Source of the DNA: Bacillus sp. CHD6a
GTDB taxonomy: Bacteria > Bacillota > Bacilli > Bacillales > Bacillaceae_I
DNA length: 64,000 nt
Reading direction: 5' to 3'
NCBI RefSeq assembly: GCF_001293645.1
Contig: NZ_LBMD01000010.1
Location: 140,348 to 204,347, forward strand
Shown here: positions 26,679 through 34,691 of the stretch, in pieces
Numbering within the stretch: position 1 is the stretch's first letter
How the letters are laid out: each line of letters starts with the position of its first letter
Program-made: the position numbers and the translations under genes
Notes under the pieces: generated by a model
Told to the model about the DNA's origin: nothing
The model's input: the letters and a program-made list of their open reading frames with translations, nothing else
The model's database searches: none

Positions 26679-26754
26679 AAGAACCCCCTATATGCAACAA
26701 AACTAATTATAGTTATTCGGATGCCGCCCTCTCTTTTTTAGGGTGATATGCATA

Positions 26755-26808
26755 TTAAAGATTGGACAACATTAGAATACGTATGAGCCCTTCGTCATTG
26801 TAGATCAT
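26755..26808 (-). CDS. Putative 17-residue ORF upstream of the PBP gene
   Basis: ATG at 26808 follows TAGGAGGAATGGT at ideal spacing and starts MIYNDEGLIRIL, ending TAA at 26755. It is 76 bases upstream of the PBP start on the same strand. It could be a leader peptide or a true microprotein. No terminator is seen between it and the PBP gene. Confidence 0.35.
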   Translation of the reverse strand: MIYNDEGLIRILMLSNL

Positions 26809-26903
26809 ACCATTCCTCCTACTTAAACACTATTACATACCCTTTTTCAACAAAAGTGAACCTCTATTCTCATATTCAAAATTTTCCGGCTAAAGATAGA
26901 GAC

Positions 26904-26933
26904 TTGACGTTGATTCCTCCACCCCACTATAAT
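26904..26933 (+). promoter_or_regulatory. Promoter of the adenine deaminase unit
   Basis: TTGACG (26904-26909) and TATAAT (26928-26933) are 18 bases apart, 22 bases upstream of the riboswitch aptamer. Confidence 0.7.
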
Positions 26934-26954
26934 GGGAAAAATACTCAAATTGAA

Positions 26955-27026
26955 CTACTCGTATAATCTTGGAGATATGGTCCATAAGTTTCTACCAAAC
27001 TACCGTAAAGAGTTTGACTACGAGAA
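26955..27026 (+). promoter_or_regulatory. Purine riboswitch, guanine type, upstream of adenine deaminase
   Basis: The aptamer contains CTCGTATAAT, GATATGGTCC, AGTTTCTACC and GACTACGAG, the conserved purine riboswitch core. The specificity base in the last block (27018) is C, which pairs with guanine or hypoxanthine; adenine riboswitches have U there. P1 is CTCGT/ACGAG. Downstream GAGAATCCCCC can pair with GGGGTATTCTC (27074-27084) as an alternative fold. Confidence 0.92.
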
Positions 27027-27093
27027 TCCCCCTTCTTAATTGTAACTGCTTAAATAGTGAAAAGAAGATTGAGGGGTATTCTCCATGGTCAAA

Positions 27094-27128
27094 CTCCAAG
27101 TTATAACTTGGAGTTTTATCTATTTTGG
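27094..27128 (+). terminator. Expression-platform hairpin before adenine deaminase
   Basis: AACTCCAAGTT and AACTTGGAGTT form a perfect stem (27094-27117) followed by TTATCTATTTT. It precedes the TGGAGGG ribosome binding site of the gene. Confidence 0.7.
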
Positions 27129-27138
27129 AGGGAATAAA

Positions 27139-28857
27139 ATGACACTAAACATAGAATCTATGATAAAGGCAGCAGCAAAAAAGACAAAAGCAGATCTTGT
27201 TATTAAAAATGGCAGAATAATAGATGTTTTTAATTTAGAGATTATTGAAGAAGACATTGCCATAAAAGATGACATGATTATCGGGTTAGGTAAATTTGAG
27301 GGGAACGAAGAGGTAGATGCTAAAGGCGCATTTATTTGCCCCGGCCTTATTGATGGTCATGTTCATATGGAATCATCCATGATACATCCCCACCATTTCA
27401 CCAAGACCCTTTTAGAACATGGAGTCACAACCATCGTGACAGACCCTCACGAAATTGCAAATGTAAGTGGAACAGCCGGAATTCAGTTCATGTTAGATGC
27501 TACAGAGAAAGCCCCAGTTGATGTATTCTTCATGCTGCCTTCTTGTGTTCCCGCTACATCCTTAGAGCATAATGGAGCCACCATTCAAGCAGAAGACCTT
27601 GCTCCATTTTATGAAAATGACAGAGTCATTGGTTTGGCCGAAGTGATGGATTTCCCTGCAGTCCGTGACGGTAACCCAGCCATGATAGCAAAATTGACAC
27701 AAGCATCTAAGCATAATAAAAAAATCGATGGACATGGCGCAGGTCTTGCTCCTGAAGACATAAATATTTACGCATCCGCCAACATAAAAACTGATCATGA
27801 ATGCGTTACGGCACAAGAAGCAAAGGAAAGACTTAAGCGTGGAATGTATGTCATGATGCGGGAAGGAACTGTCGCGAAAGACGTTAGAGCCTTGATTCCT
27901 CTCGTAAACGAACGAAATGCAAGAAGATTTCTATTCTGTACGGACGATAAACACCTTGATGATTTAGTAAACGAAGGGAGCATTGACTATAACGTCCGCC
28001 TCTCCATACAGGAAGGACTTGACCCTCTGCTAGCTATTCAAATCGCGACTCTGAATGCGGCAGAATGTTTTTCATTAACGGATAGAGGCGCGGTGGCACC
28101 AGGATATCGTGCAGATCTATTATTCATTGAAGACCTCGAAAACTTCACTATTAAAGATGTCTATAAGAATGGCATAAGAGCAAAAGCGAAAGGCCAACTA
28201 TTACCTATTCCTGTTCCAGATCTTTTGCAGAACTCTGTAAATATGAAATCTATTATTAAAGATGATCTAAAAATAAGTGTGAGAAGCGATCAACCATGCA
28301 ACATTATTGAAATCATTCCCAATAGCCTTGTTACCAAGCACATAACAGAATCTGTAACAGCCCATAACAAGGAATTTGTTTCCAGCATTGATAAGGATCA
28401 ATTAAAACTTGCAGTAATTGAAAGACATAATTGTCTCGGCCATGTTGGTCTTGGAATCGTTAAAGGGTTTCAGATAAAGAATGGGGCAATAGCATCCACC
28501 GTAGCACATGACTCTCATAATATTGTTACAGTTGGCACCAGTGATGAAGATATGTTAGTTGCAGTCAAGGAAATAGAACAGATTAGTGGAGGATTAGTGG
28601 TGGTTTGTAATGAAAAGGTAGTAGCCTCATTGCCCTTAGAAATTTCGGGCTTGATGGCGAATATGACTACAGAAAAAACTCTTTCTTCTTTAAAAGAGCT
28701 TCACGATGCCCTTCACCTTATCGGCAGTCAAAAAAGCTTTAACCCTTTTGTTGCACTCTCTTTTTTAAGTCTTCCAGTTATCCCAGAATTGAAGTTAACT
28801 GACACAGGGCTTTTTAATGTAAGAAAGTTTGAGCATATTCCTATTCAAGCTAAGTAG
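27139..28857 (+). CDS. adeC: Adenine deaminase
   Basis: A 572-residue metal-dependent amidohydrolase converting adenine to hypoxanthine in purine salvage. Metal-binding HVHMESSM near residue 75, DPHEIANVSG near 102, GHGAG near 199 and the lid segment DDKHLDDLV near 266 are present, followed by the family-specific C-terminal domain (HNIVTVGTSDEDML near 457). The ATG at 27139 with TGGAGGG was preferred over an upstream frame that would start inside the riboswitch platform. Control by a guanine-type rather than adenine-type aptamer senses the pathway product side. Confidence 0.93.
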   Translation: MTLNIESMIKAAAKKTKADLVIKNGRIIDVFNLEIIEEDIAIKDDMIIGLGKFEGNEEVDAKGAFICPGLIDGHVHMESSMIHPHHFTKTLLEHGVTTIVTDPHEIANVSGTAGIQFMLDATEKAPVDVFFMLPSCVPATSLEHNGATIQAEDLAPFYENDRVIGLAEVMDFPAVRDGNPAMIAKLTQASKHNKKIDGHGAGLAPEDINIYASANIKTDHECVTAQEAKERLKRGMYVMMREGTVAKDVRALIPLVNERNARRFLFCTDDKHLDDLVNEGSIDYNVRLSIQEGLDPLLAIQIATLNAAECFSLTDRGAVAPGYRADLLFIEDLENFTIKDVYKNGIRAKAKGQLLPIPVPDLLQNSVNMKSIIKDDLKISVRSDQPCNIIEIIPNSLVTKHITESVTAHNKEFVSSIDKDQLKLAVIERHNCLGHVGLGIVKGFQIKNGAIASTVAHDSHNIVTVGTSDEDMLVAVKEIEQISGGLVVVCNEKVVASLPLEISGLMANMTTEKTLSSLKELHDALHLIGSQKSFNPFVALSFLSLPVIPELKLTDTGLFNVRKFEHIPIQAK

Positions 28858-28971
28858 AGCAAGTATGTCATGATTCCCATCACTTCTTCCTAGTTTTAAA
28901 AGTTGTTGCTGAGGGTACTTAATTTACAACAATAAGCTTACTTAAAATAATTAAAAAGGAGACGATGGAGA

Positions 28972-29487
28972 ATGGAAACTTTCAATAATATTTTAATTGC
29001 CTACGACGGTTCCAAGAGCAGTTTGAAAGCAGTACAAATGGGGATAGATATGAAAAAAAAGCTACACTCACACCTTACCATTTTACATGTGTTAGAAGAA
29101 ACATCTGTAAATGTCCCTATACCTGCTACACGACCTGACACACTTCCTGCTGGTGGAATGGGCAATGTGGATGGATTGAATATTTATACAAATAATGTAA
29201 AAGAAACGGTGCCAAGTCAGCAACGTGTTGCTATTGCTGATGAAGATTACATTTCTCAATCTCTTAGCGAAGTGCATTCCTTACTTGCTCAAGAAAGAGT
29301 AGAAGCACCCGTTGAAGTAATGCAAGGAGATCCTGCGAAAACCATTTGCAACTATGCCGACACAAATAACAATGACCTAATCATTATAGGAAGCAGAGGG
29401 CTTGGAGGATTAAAGAAATTAATACTAGGAAGTGTAAGTGATAAAGTCACCAATACGGCTAATTGTCCAGTACTAATTGCAAAATAA
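28972..29487 (+). CDS. Universal stress protein, UspA family
   Basis: A 171-residue alpha/beta nucleotide-binding protein. It begins NILIAYDGSKSSLKA. The ATP-binding loop is GSRGLGGLKKLILGSVSDKV near residue 142, with the GxxGxG(9x)GS pattern slightly modified. The end TANCPVLIAK is typical. An insert of about 25 residues (50-75) makes it longer than the usual 140-150. AAAGGAGACG precedes the start. Its role under stress is known only at family level. Confidence 0.88.
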   Translation: METFNNILIAYDGSKSSLKAVQMGIDMKKKLHSHLTILHVLEETSVNVPIPATRPDTLPAGGMGNVDGLNIYTNNVKETVPSQQRVAIADEDYISQSLSEVHSLLAQERVEAPVEVMQGDPAKTICNYADTNNNDLIIIGSRGLGGLKKLILGSVSDKVTNTANCPVLIAK

Positions 29488-29514
29488 CAAAAATGTATAT
29501 ATTGCTTTCTATCT

Positions 29515-29547
29515 ATCAGGTTCCGCTTTGGAACCTGATGTTTTTTT
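29515..29547 (+). terminator. Terminator of the universal stress gene
   Basis: ATCAGGTTCC and GGAACCTGAT form a 10-bp stem with loop GCTTT, followed by GTTTTTTT. Confidence 0.9.
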
Positions 29548-29620
29548 GGGAAATTTAAAATTCACCAACCTCTGGGCGCCTGCATACCGTATAGAGAATT
29601 TATTAGAAGGGAGCAATCCT

Positions 29621-30061
29621 ATGTATCCTTATCGTCAACTTAGTTTTCCACCATTCGGACCGCCTCCCGGTGGAGGGCAAGGACCTGGTTTTGGGCCGCC
29701 TTCTGGTGGACCACCAGGATTTGGACCACCAAGTGGAGGCCCTGGTTTCGGGCCGCCTGGAGGAGGATCTGGTGGAGGTCCTGGAAGTGGCCCGCCACCA
29801 GGACCTCCACCATCCACGCCTCCACCTCAAACTGCTAGTTTAGGCGCACCAGGTGGACCAACAGCATTGGCAGTGGACCCTGGCGCATTTTATGGGTGTT
29901 TATACCGCTATACATGGGTTCGGTTAAATAATGGAGAGCAATTCTGGTTCTACCCTACCTTTATTGGAAGAAGGTCGGTAGCTGGCTACCGCTGGTTCTT
30001 CTTTACATGGATGTACTATGGAATAGACTCAAATCGAATTCGTTCTTTCCAATGCGTGTGA
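29621..30061 (+). CDS. Gly/Pro-rich protein with conserved aromatic C-terminal domain
   Basis: A 146-residue protein. Residues 8 to about 75 are low complexity, mostly Gly, Pro, Phe and Ser in GPPxGGP-type repeats. The last 60 residues are rich in Phe, Tyr, Trp and Arg (FYGCLYRYTWVRLNNGEQFW near residue 91) and look folded. There is no signal peptide. The ATG at 29621 follows GAAGGGAG; the longer frame runs through the preceding terminator. A spore-coat or surface role is possible from the composition but unproven. Confidence 0.65.
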   Translation: MYPYRQLSFPPFGPPPGGGQGPGFGPPSGGPPGFGPPSGGPGFGPPGGGSGGGPGSGPPPGPPPSTPPPQTASLGAPGGPTALAVDPGAFYGCLYRYTWVRLNNGEQFWFYPTFIGRRSVAGYRWFFFTWMYYGIDSNRIRSFQCV

Positions 30062-30094
30062 TGTAACTAAATAGATAGACTTCTAAAAATAGCA

Positions 30095-30126
30095 ACACAC
30101 CACAGTCAACTGCGGTGTGTTTTTGT
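30095..30126. terminator. Terminator after the Gly/Pro-rich gene
   Basis: ACACACCACAG pairs with CTGCGGTGTGT with one mismatch, loop TCAA, followed by TTTTTG. The reverse strand could also serve the small ORF at 30126-30281. Confidence 0.8.
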
Positions 30127-30281
30127 TATTGTGATTCTCTTGTTGATAGTCGATGTGTATTGCTATTAGCTCCTTGTCGAGAGGCTGCTAAACGTTCTGT
30201 TTTCCCAATGGCTCTATGCTCTGTCTGGGATTTAAATAGAGCCTGCCTCTTCTCCAACTTGGCCTTCAACCTCTTATTCAC
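30126..30281 (-). CDS. Putative small hydrophilic protein, 51 residues
   Basis: GTG at 30281 follows GGGAGGAATTGAT at good spacing. The product begins VNKRLKAKLEKRQALF and is rich in Lys, Arg, Gln and Ser, with no membrane segment. It ends exactly at the shared terminator. Composition and length resemble small basic proteins of sporulating Bacillus, but I recognise no family. Confidence 0.5.
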   Translation of the reverse strand: MNKRLKAKLEKRQALFKSQTEHRAIGKTERLAASRQGANSNTHRLSTRESQ

Positions 30282-30340
30282 ATCAATTCCTCCCTCATCT
30301 CTTACCTAATAAATACCCACTTTGTCCAATATAAAACTCA

Positions 30341-30369
30341 TTGATTTTTTAAGTCAGTTATTATATACT
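30341..30369 (+). promoter_or_regulatory. Promoter of the TetR-SMR operon
   Basis: TTGATT (30341-30346) and TATACT (30364-30369) are exactly 17 bases apart. The interrupted repeat ACCTA-8-TAGGT (30384-30401) lies at the start site region and is a plausible TetR operator. Confidence 0.7.
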
Positions 30370-30427
30370 GTGTTTTACAGTCAACCTAACGAACGGTAGG
30401 TAGTTGCGAGTCAGGAGGGAAAGAATA

Positions 30428-31021
30428 ATGTCTAGTTCCACAGCCGAGCGCATAAAGCAGCACGCACTCCAGCTTTTTGCTCAAAAAGGATATTTTGGTA
30501 CATCTTTAAATGAGGTAGCATCTCTAGTCGGTATAAAAAAGCCATCTCTGTATGCTCATTTCAAAAATAAAGATGATCTGTATATAACAATTCTGCAAGA
30601 CCTAATGGACAATTTTATTGAACGGGTCAAAATTGATGCTGCCGAGTTGGAATCGAGTTCGACAAGAGCATTGTTGTATCGCTTTCTAACTAATATGGTA
30701 GATTTCTGGAAGGATGACACGTTGGGTTTATTGTATAAGCGAACTCTTCTTTTTCCAGAAGAGAAATTTCGTTCATCCATCCATGAACAATTTCTCCAAA
30801 CAGAAATCTATACAACTGAAATTTTGTCCAAAATCTTTTCAAAAGGACAACACAATGGTGAAGTGCCTCCACAACCATTGGACCCTCTAATTGACGCATA
30901 TTATTGCTTAATTGATGGATTGTTTCTTCAACGGTTCTTATATTCAAGTTCTGAATTCGACAAGAAAGTCGAGCATGCTTTTGAACATTTTTGGAAAGCA
31001 ACCGAGATAGGAGGAAGGTAG
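30428..31021 (+). CDS. yvdT: TetR-family repressor of the SMR efflux pair (YvdT-like)
   Basis: A 197-residue regulator. The N-terminal helix-turn-helix is in AERIKQHALQLFAQKGYFGTSLNEVASLVGIKKPSLYAHFKNKDDL (residues 5-50, quoted by its ends TSLNEVASL and SLYAHF). The C-terminal ligand-binding domain is all helical. It heads an operon with two SMR genes, as yvdT-yvdS-yvdR do in B. subtilis. The ATG at 30428 follows CAGGAGGG. It probably represses its own operon. Confidence 0.82.
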   Translation: MSSSTAERIKQHALQLFAQKGYFGTSLNEVASLVGIKKPSLYAHFKNKDDLYITILQDLMDNFIERVKIDAAELESSSTRALLYRFLTNMVDFWKDDTLGLLYKRTLLFPEEKFRSSIHEQFLQTEIYTTEILSKIFSKGQHNGEVPPQPLDPLIDAYYCLIDGLFLQRFLYSSSEFDKKVEHAFEHFWKATEIGGR

Positions 31022-31023
31022 CC

Positions 31024-31380
31024 ATGCAATGGATATTTATTTTTATCGCAGGTATACTCGAAATAATTTGGGTATTAGGACTAAGATATTCCGATGGGTT
31101 CACAGTTCTAATACCAAGTATCATAACCCTAATTACACTAGCAATAAGTTTTTACTTGTTTTCTAAGTCCTTAAAATTTTTGCCAATAGGAACTGCATAT
31201 GCCATATTCACAGGACTTGGTGCAGCTGGTACTGCTATTGTAGGAATTTTATATTTTGGAGAGTCAGCAAGCCCCTCCAAACTTTTCTTTCTAAGCCTTA
31301 TGTTACTTGGTATTATCGGATTAAAAATGACTACTTCTGATGATGTAGCGGAAAAAGAAGTTGTAGAGGAGGGGAAATAA
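31024..31380 (+). CDS. yvdS: Paired small multidrug resistance protein, subunit 1
   Basis: A 118-residue membrane protein with four spans. The SMR glutamate lies in span 1 (AGILEIIWVLGLRYSDG near residue 8), and PIGTAYAIFTGLGAAGTAIVG near 55 is the signature of the family. The C-terminus is longer and acidic compared with its partner. AGGAGGAAGG precedes the ATG, two bases after the regulator stop. Paired SMR proteins form heterodimeric proton-coupled exporters; the substrate is unknown. Confidence 0.88.
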   Translation: MQWIFIFIAGILEIIWVLGLRYSDGFTVLIPSIITLITLAISFYLFSKSLKFLPIGTAYAIFTGLGAAGTAIVGILYFGESASPSKLFFLSLMLLGIIGLKMTTSDDVAEKEVVEEGK

Positions 31381-31381
31381 A

Positions 31382-31693
31382 ATGGCATGGATTTTTCTTA
31401 CTATTGCCGGCATATGTGAAATCGGAGCAGTTGCATCACTAAAATTAGCAGAAGGATTCAAAAGATTTATTCCTTCTATTAGTTTTGTTGTAATTGGAAT
31501 GTCTAGCTTCTACTTTCTTTCCCTTGCCTTGAAAGAAATACCGATGGGTACTGCTTATGCTGTCTGGACAGGGATAGGTTCGGCAGGTAGTGTAATTCTT
31601 GGAATGATTTTCTTTCATGAATCAAAAGATAGGATTCGTATTTTTTTGCTTTCATTAATCATAATCGGTGTTATTGGTCTCAAGTTAGCATAA
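31382..31693 (+). CDS. yvdR: Paired small multidrug resistance protein, subunit 2
   Basis: A 103-residue four-span SMR protein. The membrane glutamate is in TIAGICEIGAVASLKLAEGF near residue 7, and IPMGTAYAVWTGIGSAGSVI near 55 is the conserved loop. It starts one base after its partner's stop, so the two are co-translated. It is slightly shorter, as in B. subtilis YvdR. Confidence 0.88.
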   Translation: MAWIFLTIAGICEIGAVASLKLAEGFKRFIPSISFVVIGMSSFYFLSLALKEIPMGTAYAVWTGIGSAGSVILGMIFFHESKDRIRIFLLSLIIIGVIGLKLA

Positions 31694-31697
31694 TAAA

Positions 31698-31734
31698 AAA
31701 AGCCATTCCAAATTTTCGCTCCGGAATGGCTTTT
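31698..31734. terminator. Bidirectional terminator between yvdR and the symporter gene
   Basis: AGCCATTCC and GGAATGGCT (31701-31731) pair, with AAAAAA on the left and TTTTG on the right. The two genes are convergent. Confidence 0.85.
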
Positions 31735-31737
31735 GAT

Positions 31738-32994
31738 TTATATTTTTTGTTCTTTTGGTATCTTTACTTCTCCATCTTCAGATCTTGCCACAATATAAGC
31801 ACAAGCGGCATCTCCAGTAATATTGACAGCTGTTCTAGTCATATCTAGTAAACGGTCTATCCCTAATATTAAGGCAATTCCTTCAACTGGAAGGCCGACC
31901 TGTCCTAATACCATGGCAAGCAGGATAAACCCTACCCCTGGAACACCAGCTGTACCGATACTTGCCACAACGGCTAAACCAACGACAGTCAAAAGTTGTG
32001 TCAACGTTAAATCAATGCCGTATACTTGAGCAATAAACACGGTGGCAACACCTTGCATAATTGCGGTGCCGTCCATATTGATGGTCGCTCCCAAAGGTTG
32101 AACGAAACTACTGATCCTCTTTGGCACACCAAGATTTTCTTGTGCGACATCCATGGACATCGGTAATGTTGCATTACTACTTGATGTACTAAAAGCGACA
32201 CTCATAGCTGGAGAAAAACGTTTAAAGAATATAATGGGATTGATTTTCCCTAGGAAAAATAAAGCAAGTCCATAGGTGACAAAGAAATGTATAAATAAAG
32301 CTAAAATGACAACTAAAAAGTATGCTCCCATTGCTTTAATAGCATCTAACCCAAGTCCGCCAACTGCTGAGGCGATTAAACCGAATGCACCATAAGGAGC
32401 TGTTTTAATTACGATATTTACTAGCAGCATTACGATGTCATTCGCTTGTTCAAGCAGAGTTTTTACTTTACCTGCTTTTTCACCTAAAGCATTAATGGCA
32501 AATCCAAGTAAGACGGAAAATGAAATGATCTGCAGCATTTCCCCTTCAGCCATTGCTTTAATTGGATTAGTTGGAATTATGTTTAATAATGTTTCCATAA
32601 CAGGAGGAGCTTTTTCAGGTGTATCCTCTTTAGCCAATTCATCCACTAACATACTTTCAAAGTCACCTGCAAGTCCCGGTTGAATAACGGAAGCAAGTGT
32701 AAGTCCGATAGTGATGGCAATACATGTTGTGATAAGGAAAAAAAGAATGGTTTTCAGACCGATACTTCCGAGCTTTTTCGTATCCCCAAGTCCTACAACT
32801 CCGAGTGTAATGGAGATAAGTACGATTGGAACAACCAGCATCGTAATGAGGTTTAAAAAGATCTTCCCTAATGGTTGGAATAAATATGTATCTAATGGAT
32901 CAAATAAAGACGGTGCATAAACATTTAATGCAAGACCAACCAGAATACCTAAAATAAGACCAATAATGATTTTCTTAGTCAATGTCATTTTCAC
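31738..32994 (-). CDS. Dicarboxylate/amino acid:cation symporter (DAACS family)
   Basis: A 418-residue membrane transporter of the GltP/GltT/DctA type. The serine-rich re-entrant motif FSTSSSNATLPMSM near residue 271, the NMDGTAIMQG motif near 311 and the C-terminal substrate segment DRLLDMTRTAVNITGDA near 381 are complete. The Arg and Asp in the last motif suggest an acidic amino acid such as glutamate. The start is GTG at 32994 after GGGAGGA. The exact substrate is not decided. Confidence 0.85.
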   Translation of the reverse strand: MKMTLTKKIIIGLILGILVGLALNVYAPSLFDPLDTYLFQPLGKIFLNLITMLVVPIVLISITLGVVGLGDTKKLGSIGLKTILFFLITTCIAITIGLTLASVIQPGLAGDFESMLVDELAKEDTPEKAPPVMETLLNIIPTNPIKAMAEGEMLQIISFSVLLGFAINALGEKAGKVKTLLEQANDIVMLLVNIVIKTAPYGAFGLIASAVGGLGLDAIKAMGAYFLVVILALFIHFFVTYGLALFFLGKINPIIFFKRFSPAMSVAFSTSSSNATLPMSMDVAQENLGVPKRISSFVQPLGATINMDGTAIMQGVATVFIAQVYGIDLTLTQLLTVVGLAVVASIGTAGVPGVGFILLAMVLGQVGLPVEGIALILGIDRLLDMTRTAVNITGDAACAYIVARSEDGEVKIPKEQKI

Positions 32995-33000
32995 ATCGAA

Positions 33001-33304
33001 ATCCTCCCTTTTGTTATACTAATAAAATTTCTCTTTTCAAAACAGTGAAGACTTCCCCTTTAAATCGACAAAAGGCGACTTTTTTCATTCTACGGTGTAT
33101 TTATATTTATGTAAAGTGATTTATGATAGACCAAATTCCTTCTACCTGTTATAATACACAATAAAAAGACCGAAAGTCGGGTTGTTTTCCTTTTGAAATT
33201 TTGATATATTTAACAACTGATTTCTATTTTTAATTACCCATAATATTAACTTTTATAGCATTTACAAATAGAAAATTTTTCATGCAATTAATGGAGGGGT
33301 TTAA
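33001..33304. other. Intergenic stretch, little visible
   Basis: AT-rich divergent region between the symporter and a small membrane protein. TATAAT at 33150-33155 is a possible -10 box for the rightward gene without a convincing -35. A short hairpin ACCGAAAGTCGGG (33172-33182 region) is followed by a T-rich run. No open frame with a ribosome binding site is seen. Confidence 0.4.
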
Positions 33305-33535
33305 ATGAAACTACTTTGGAGGGTAATCGTTGCCATATTTGTTCTTATTGTTGCAAAACTGTGTTTGGATTCTTATCAAATAATTAAAGTTGCTGCCGGT
33401 GGAGATCATATTAGAATTGATCCTGCATTGTATTTTAATCTATCCTATGTAATTTTCGGTTTTATCGGAATGATGTTTTTTTCGGATATCTATAAAAAAC
33501 ACATGAAAAAACGAAGCAATCAGTTAAAATTTTAA
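33305..33535 (+). CDS. Small two-span membrane protein
   Basis: A 76-residue protein with two membrane segments (about 4-22 and 45-62), a short polar loop with GGDHIRIDPA between them, and a Lys-rich tail (KKHMKKRSN). ATGGAGGGG lies upstream. No family recognised. Confidence 0.6.
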   Translation: MKLLWRVIVAIFVLIVAKLCLDSYQIIKVAAGGDHIRIDPALYFNLSYVIFGFIGMMFFSDIYKKHMKKRSNQLKF

Positions 33536-33568
33536 TGGCATAACAGCCAATTTATGGATATTAATTAC

Positions 33569-33602
33569 ATAAAAAACCAGGATAATAGTCCTGGTTTTTT
33601 AT
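33569..33602 (+). terminator. Terminator of the small membrane protein gene
   Basis: AAAAAACCAGGA and TCCTGGTTTTTT form a 12-bp stem with loop TAATAG. Confidence 0.9.
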
Positions 33603-33621
33603 TATTAAAATATAATGAAAG

Positions 33622-34524
33622 TTAATCTACTTCTTTTCCTTTAGACGCTTCTAAAATTTCAAACCACTGCTGTTTAGAAAGCTGGATATTCAATGCCGAA
33701 ACCGCAGACTTTACTCTTTCTAGCTTACCTGATCCAACTATTGGAATAATTTTAGCAGGATGTGTTAATAACCAAGCATATAGAACCTGGTCCATTGAGT
33801 TTGCACCAGTTTCGCTTTGTAATTTTTCTAACACACTTCTTACTCGACTGACGTTGTCATCTGTACTAGAGAAGATACTTCCCCCGCCTAAAGGCGACCA
33901 TGCCATTGGAGAAATTCGGTCCATTTGACACTGTTCAATTGTCCCTTTTTCAAAGTGTTCCAAGTGAGTAGCCGAAATTTCAATTTGATTTGTCACCAAC
34001 GGTTCCTCTAAGTAGGAGTTAAGCAGATTAAATTGTGAAGGTGCAAAGTTGGATACACCAAAACGTTTTACCTTTCCTTCTCTTTTTAACTGAGTGAAAG
34101 CCTCAGCCACTTCACTTGGATCCATCATCGGGTCTGGTCTATGTATTAATAAAACATCAATATAATCCGTTTGGAAATTTCTTAATGAACGTTCTGCAGA
34201 TTGAATAATGTGCTCTCTGCTTGTGTCATAATATTTTATTTTATGCTCCGGTCTATTGGAGGAAATTAATTTAATTCCACACTTTGTCACTATTTCAATT
34301 TTTTCTCTTAAGGAAGGCTTTAATCCTAGTGCTTCACCAAATTTCTCTTCCACTGTGTAATTGCCGTAAATATCTGCATGATCAAAGCTAGTAACGCCTA
34401 GATCTAAACAGTTTTCTATAAAATCCACAACCTCTTCCCTGCTGTAACCCCAATCATTCAAACGCCACATTCCATGAACAATTCTAGAGAGGGAAACATC
34501 TTCTGCTAACTGAACTCTTTCCAT
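33622..34524 (-). CDS. Aldo/keto reductase, YcsN/YdhF type
   Basis: A 300-residue NADPH-dependent TIM-barrel oxidoreductase. The catalytic Tyr is in DHADIYGNYTVEEKFGEAL near residue 49, the Lys in IVTKCGIKL near 78, and the His in DVLLIHRPDPMMD near 123. KRFGVSNF near 157 and IIPIVGSGKLERV near 258 bind the cofactor. Length and motifs resemble B. subtilis YcsN. The physiological substrate is unknown. Confidence 0.85.
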   Translation of the reverse strand: MERVQLAEDVSLSRIVHGMWRLNDWGYSREEVVDFIENCLDLGVTSFDHADIYGNYTVEEKFGEALGLKPSLREKIEIVTKCGIKLISSNRPEHKIKYYDTSREHIIQSAERSLRNFQTDYIDVLLIHRPDPMMDPSEVAEAFTQLKREGKVKRFGVSNFAPSQFNLLNSYLEEPLVTNQIEISATHLEHFEKGTIEQCQMDRISPMAWSPLGGGSIFSSTDDNVSRVRSVLEKLQSETGANSMDQVLYAWLLTHPAKIIPIVGSGKLERVKSAVSALNIQLSKQQWFEILEASKGKEVD

Positions 34525-34691
34525 AACAACACTCCTATCTATCTAATAATAAGAAATTATACCTCTTTTAAGTATAATTAGCCAAAATTACTGCTTGTTT
34601 CCTATTCTAACCTATTACAAGATATACATCTTTGGGACTTTAAATTAAAATAGATAATAAAATACAACTGTAATTAAGAAAGGATCCTACC

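Noticed and set aside
29603..29830. Reverse-strand frames opposite the Gly/Pro-rich gene
   Set aside because: Low-complexity GGN/CCN codons leave all frames open; only the plus-strand frame has a ribosome binding site and a folded-looking end.
30115..30309. 64-codon plus-strand frame after the Gly/Pro-rich gene
   Set aside because: It starts inside a terminator without a ribosome binding site; the opposite strand holds a better small ORF.
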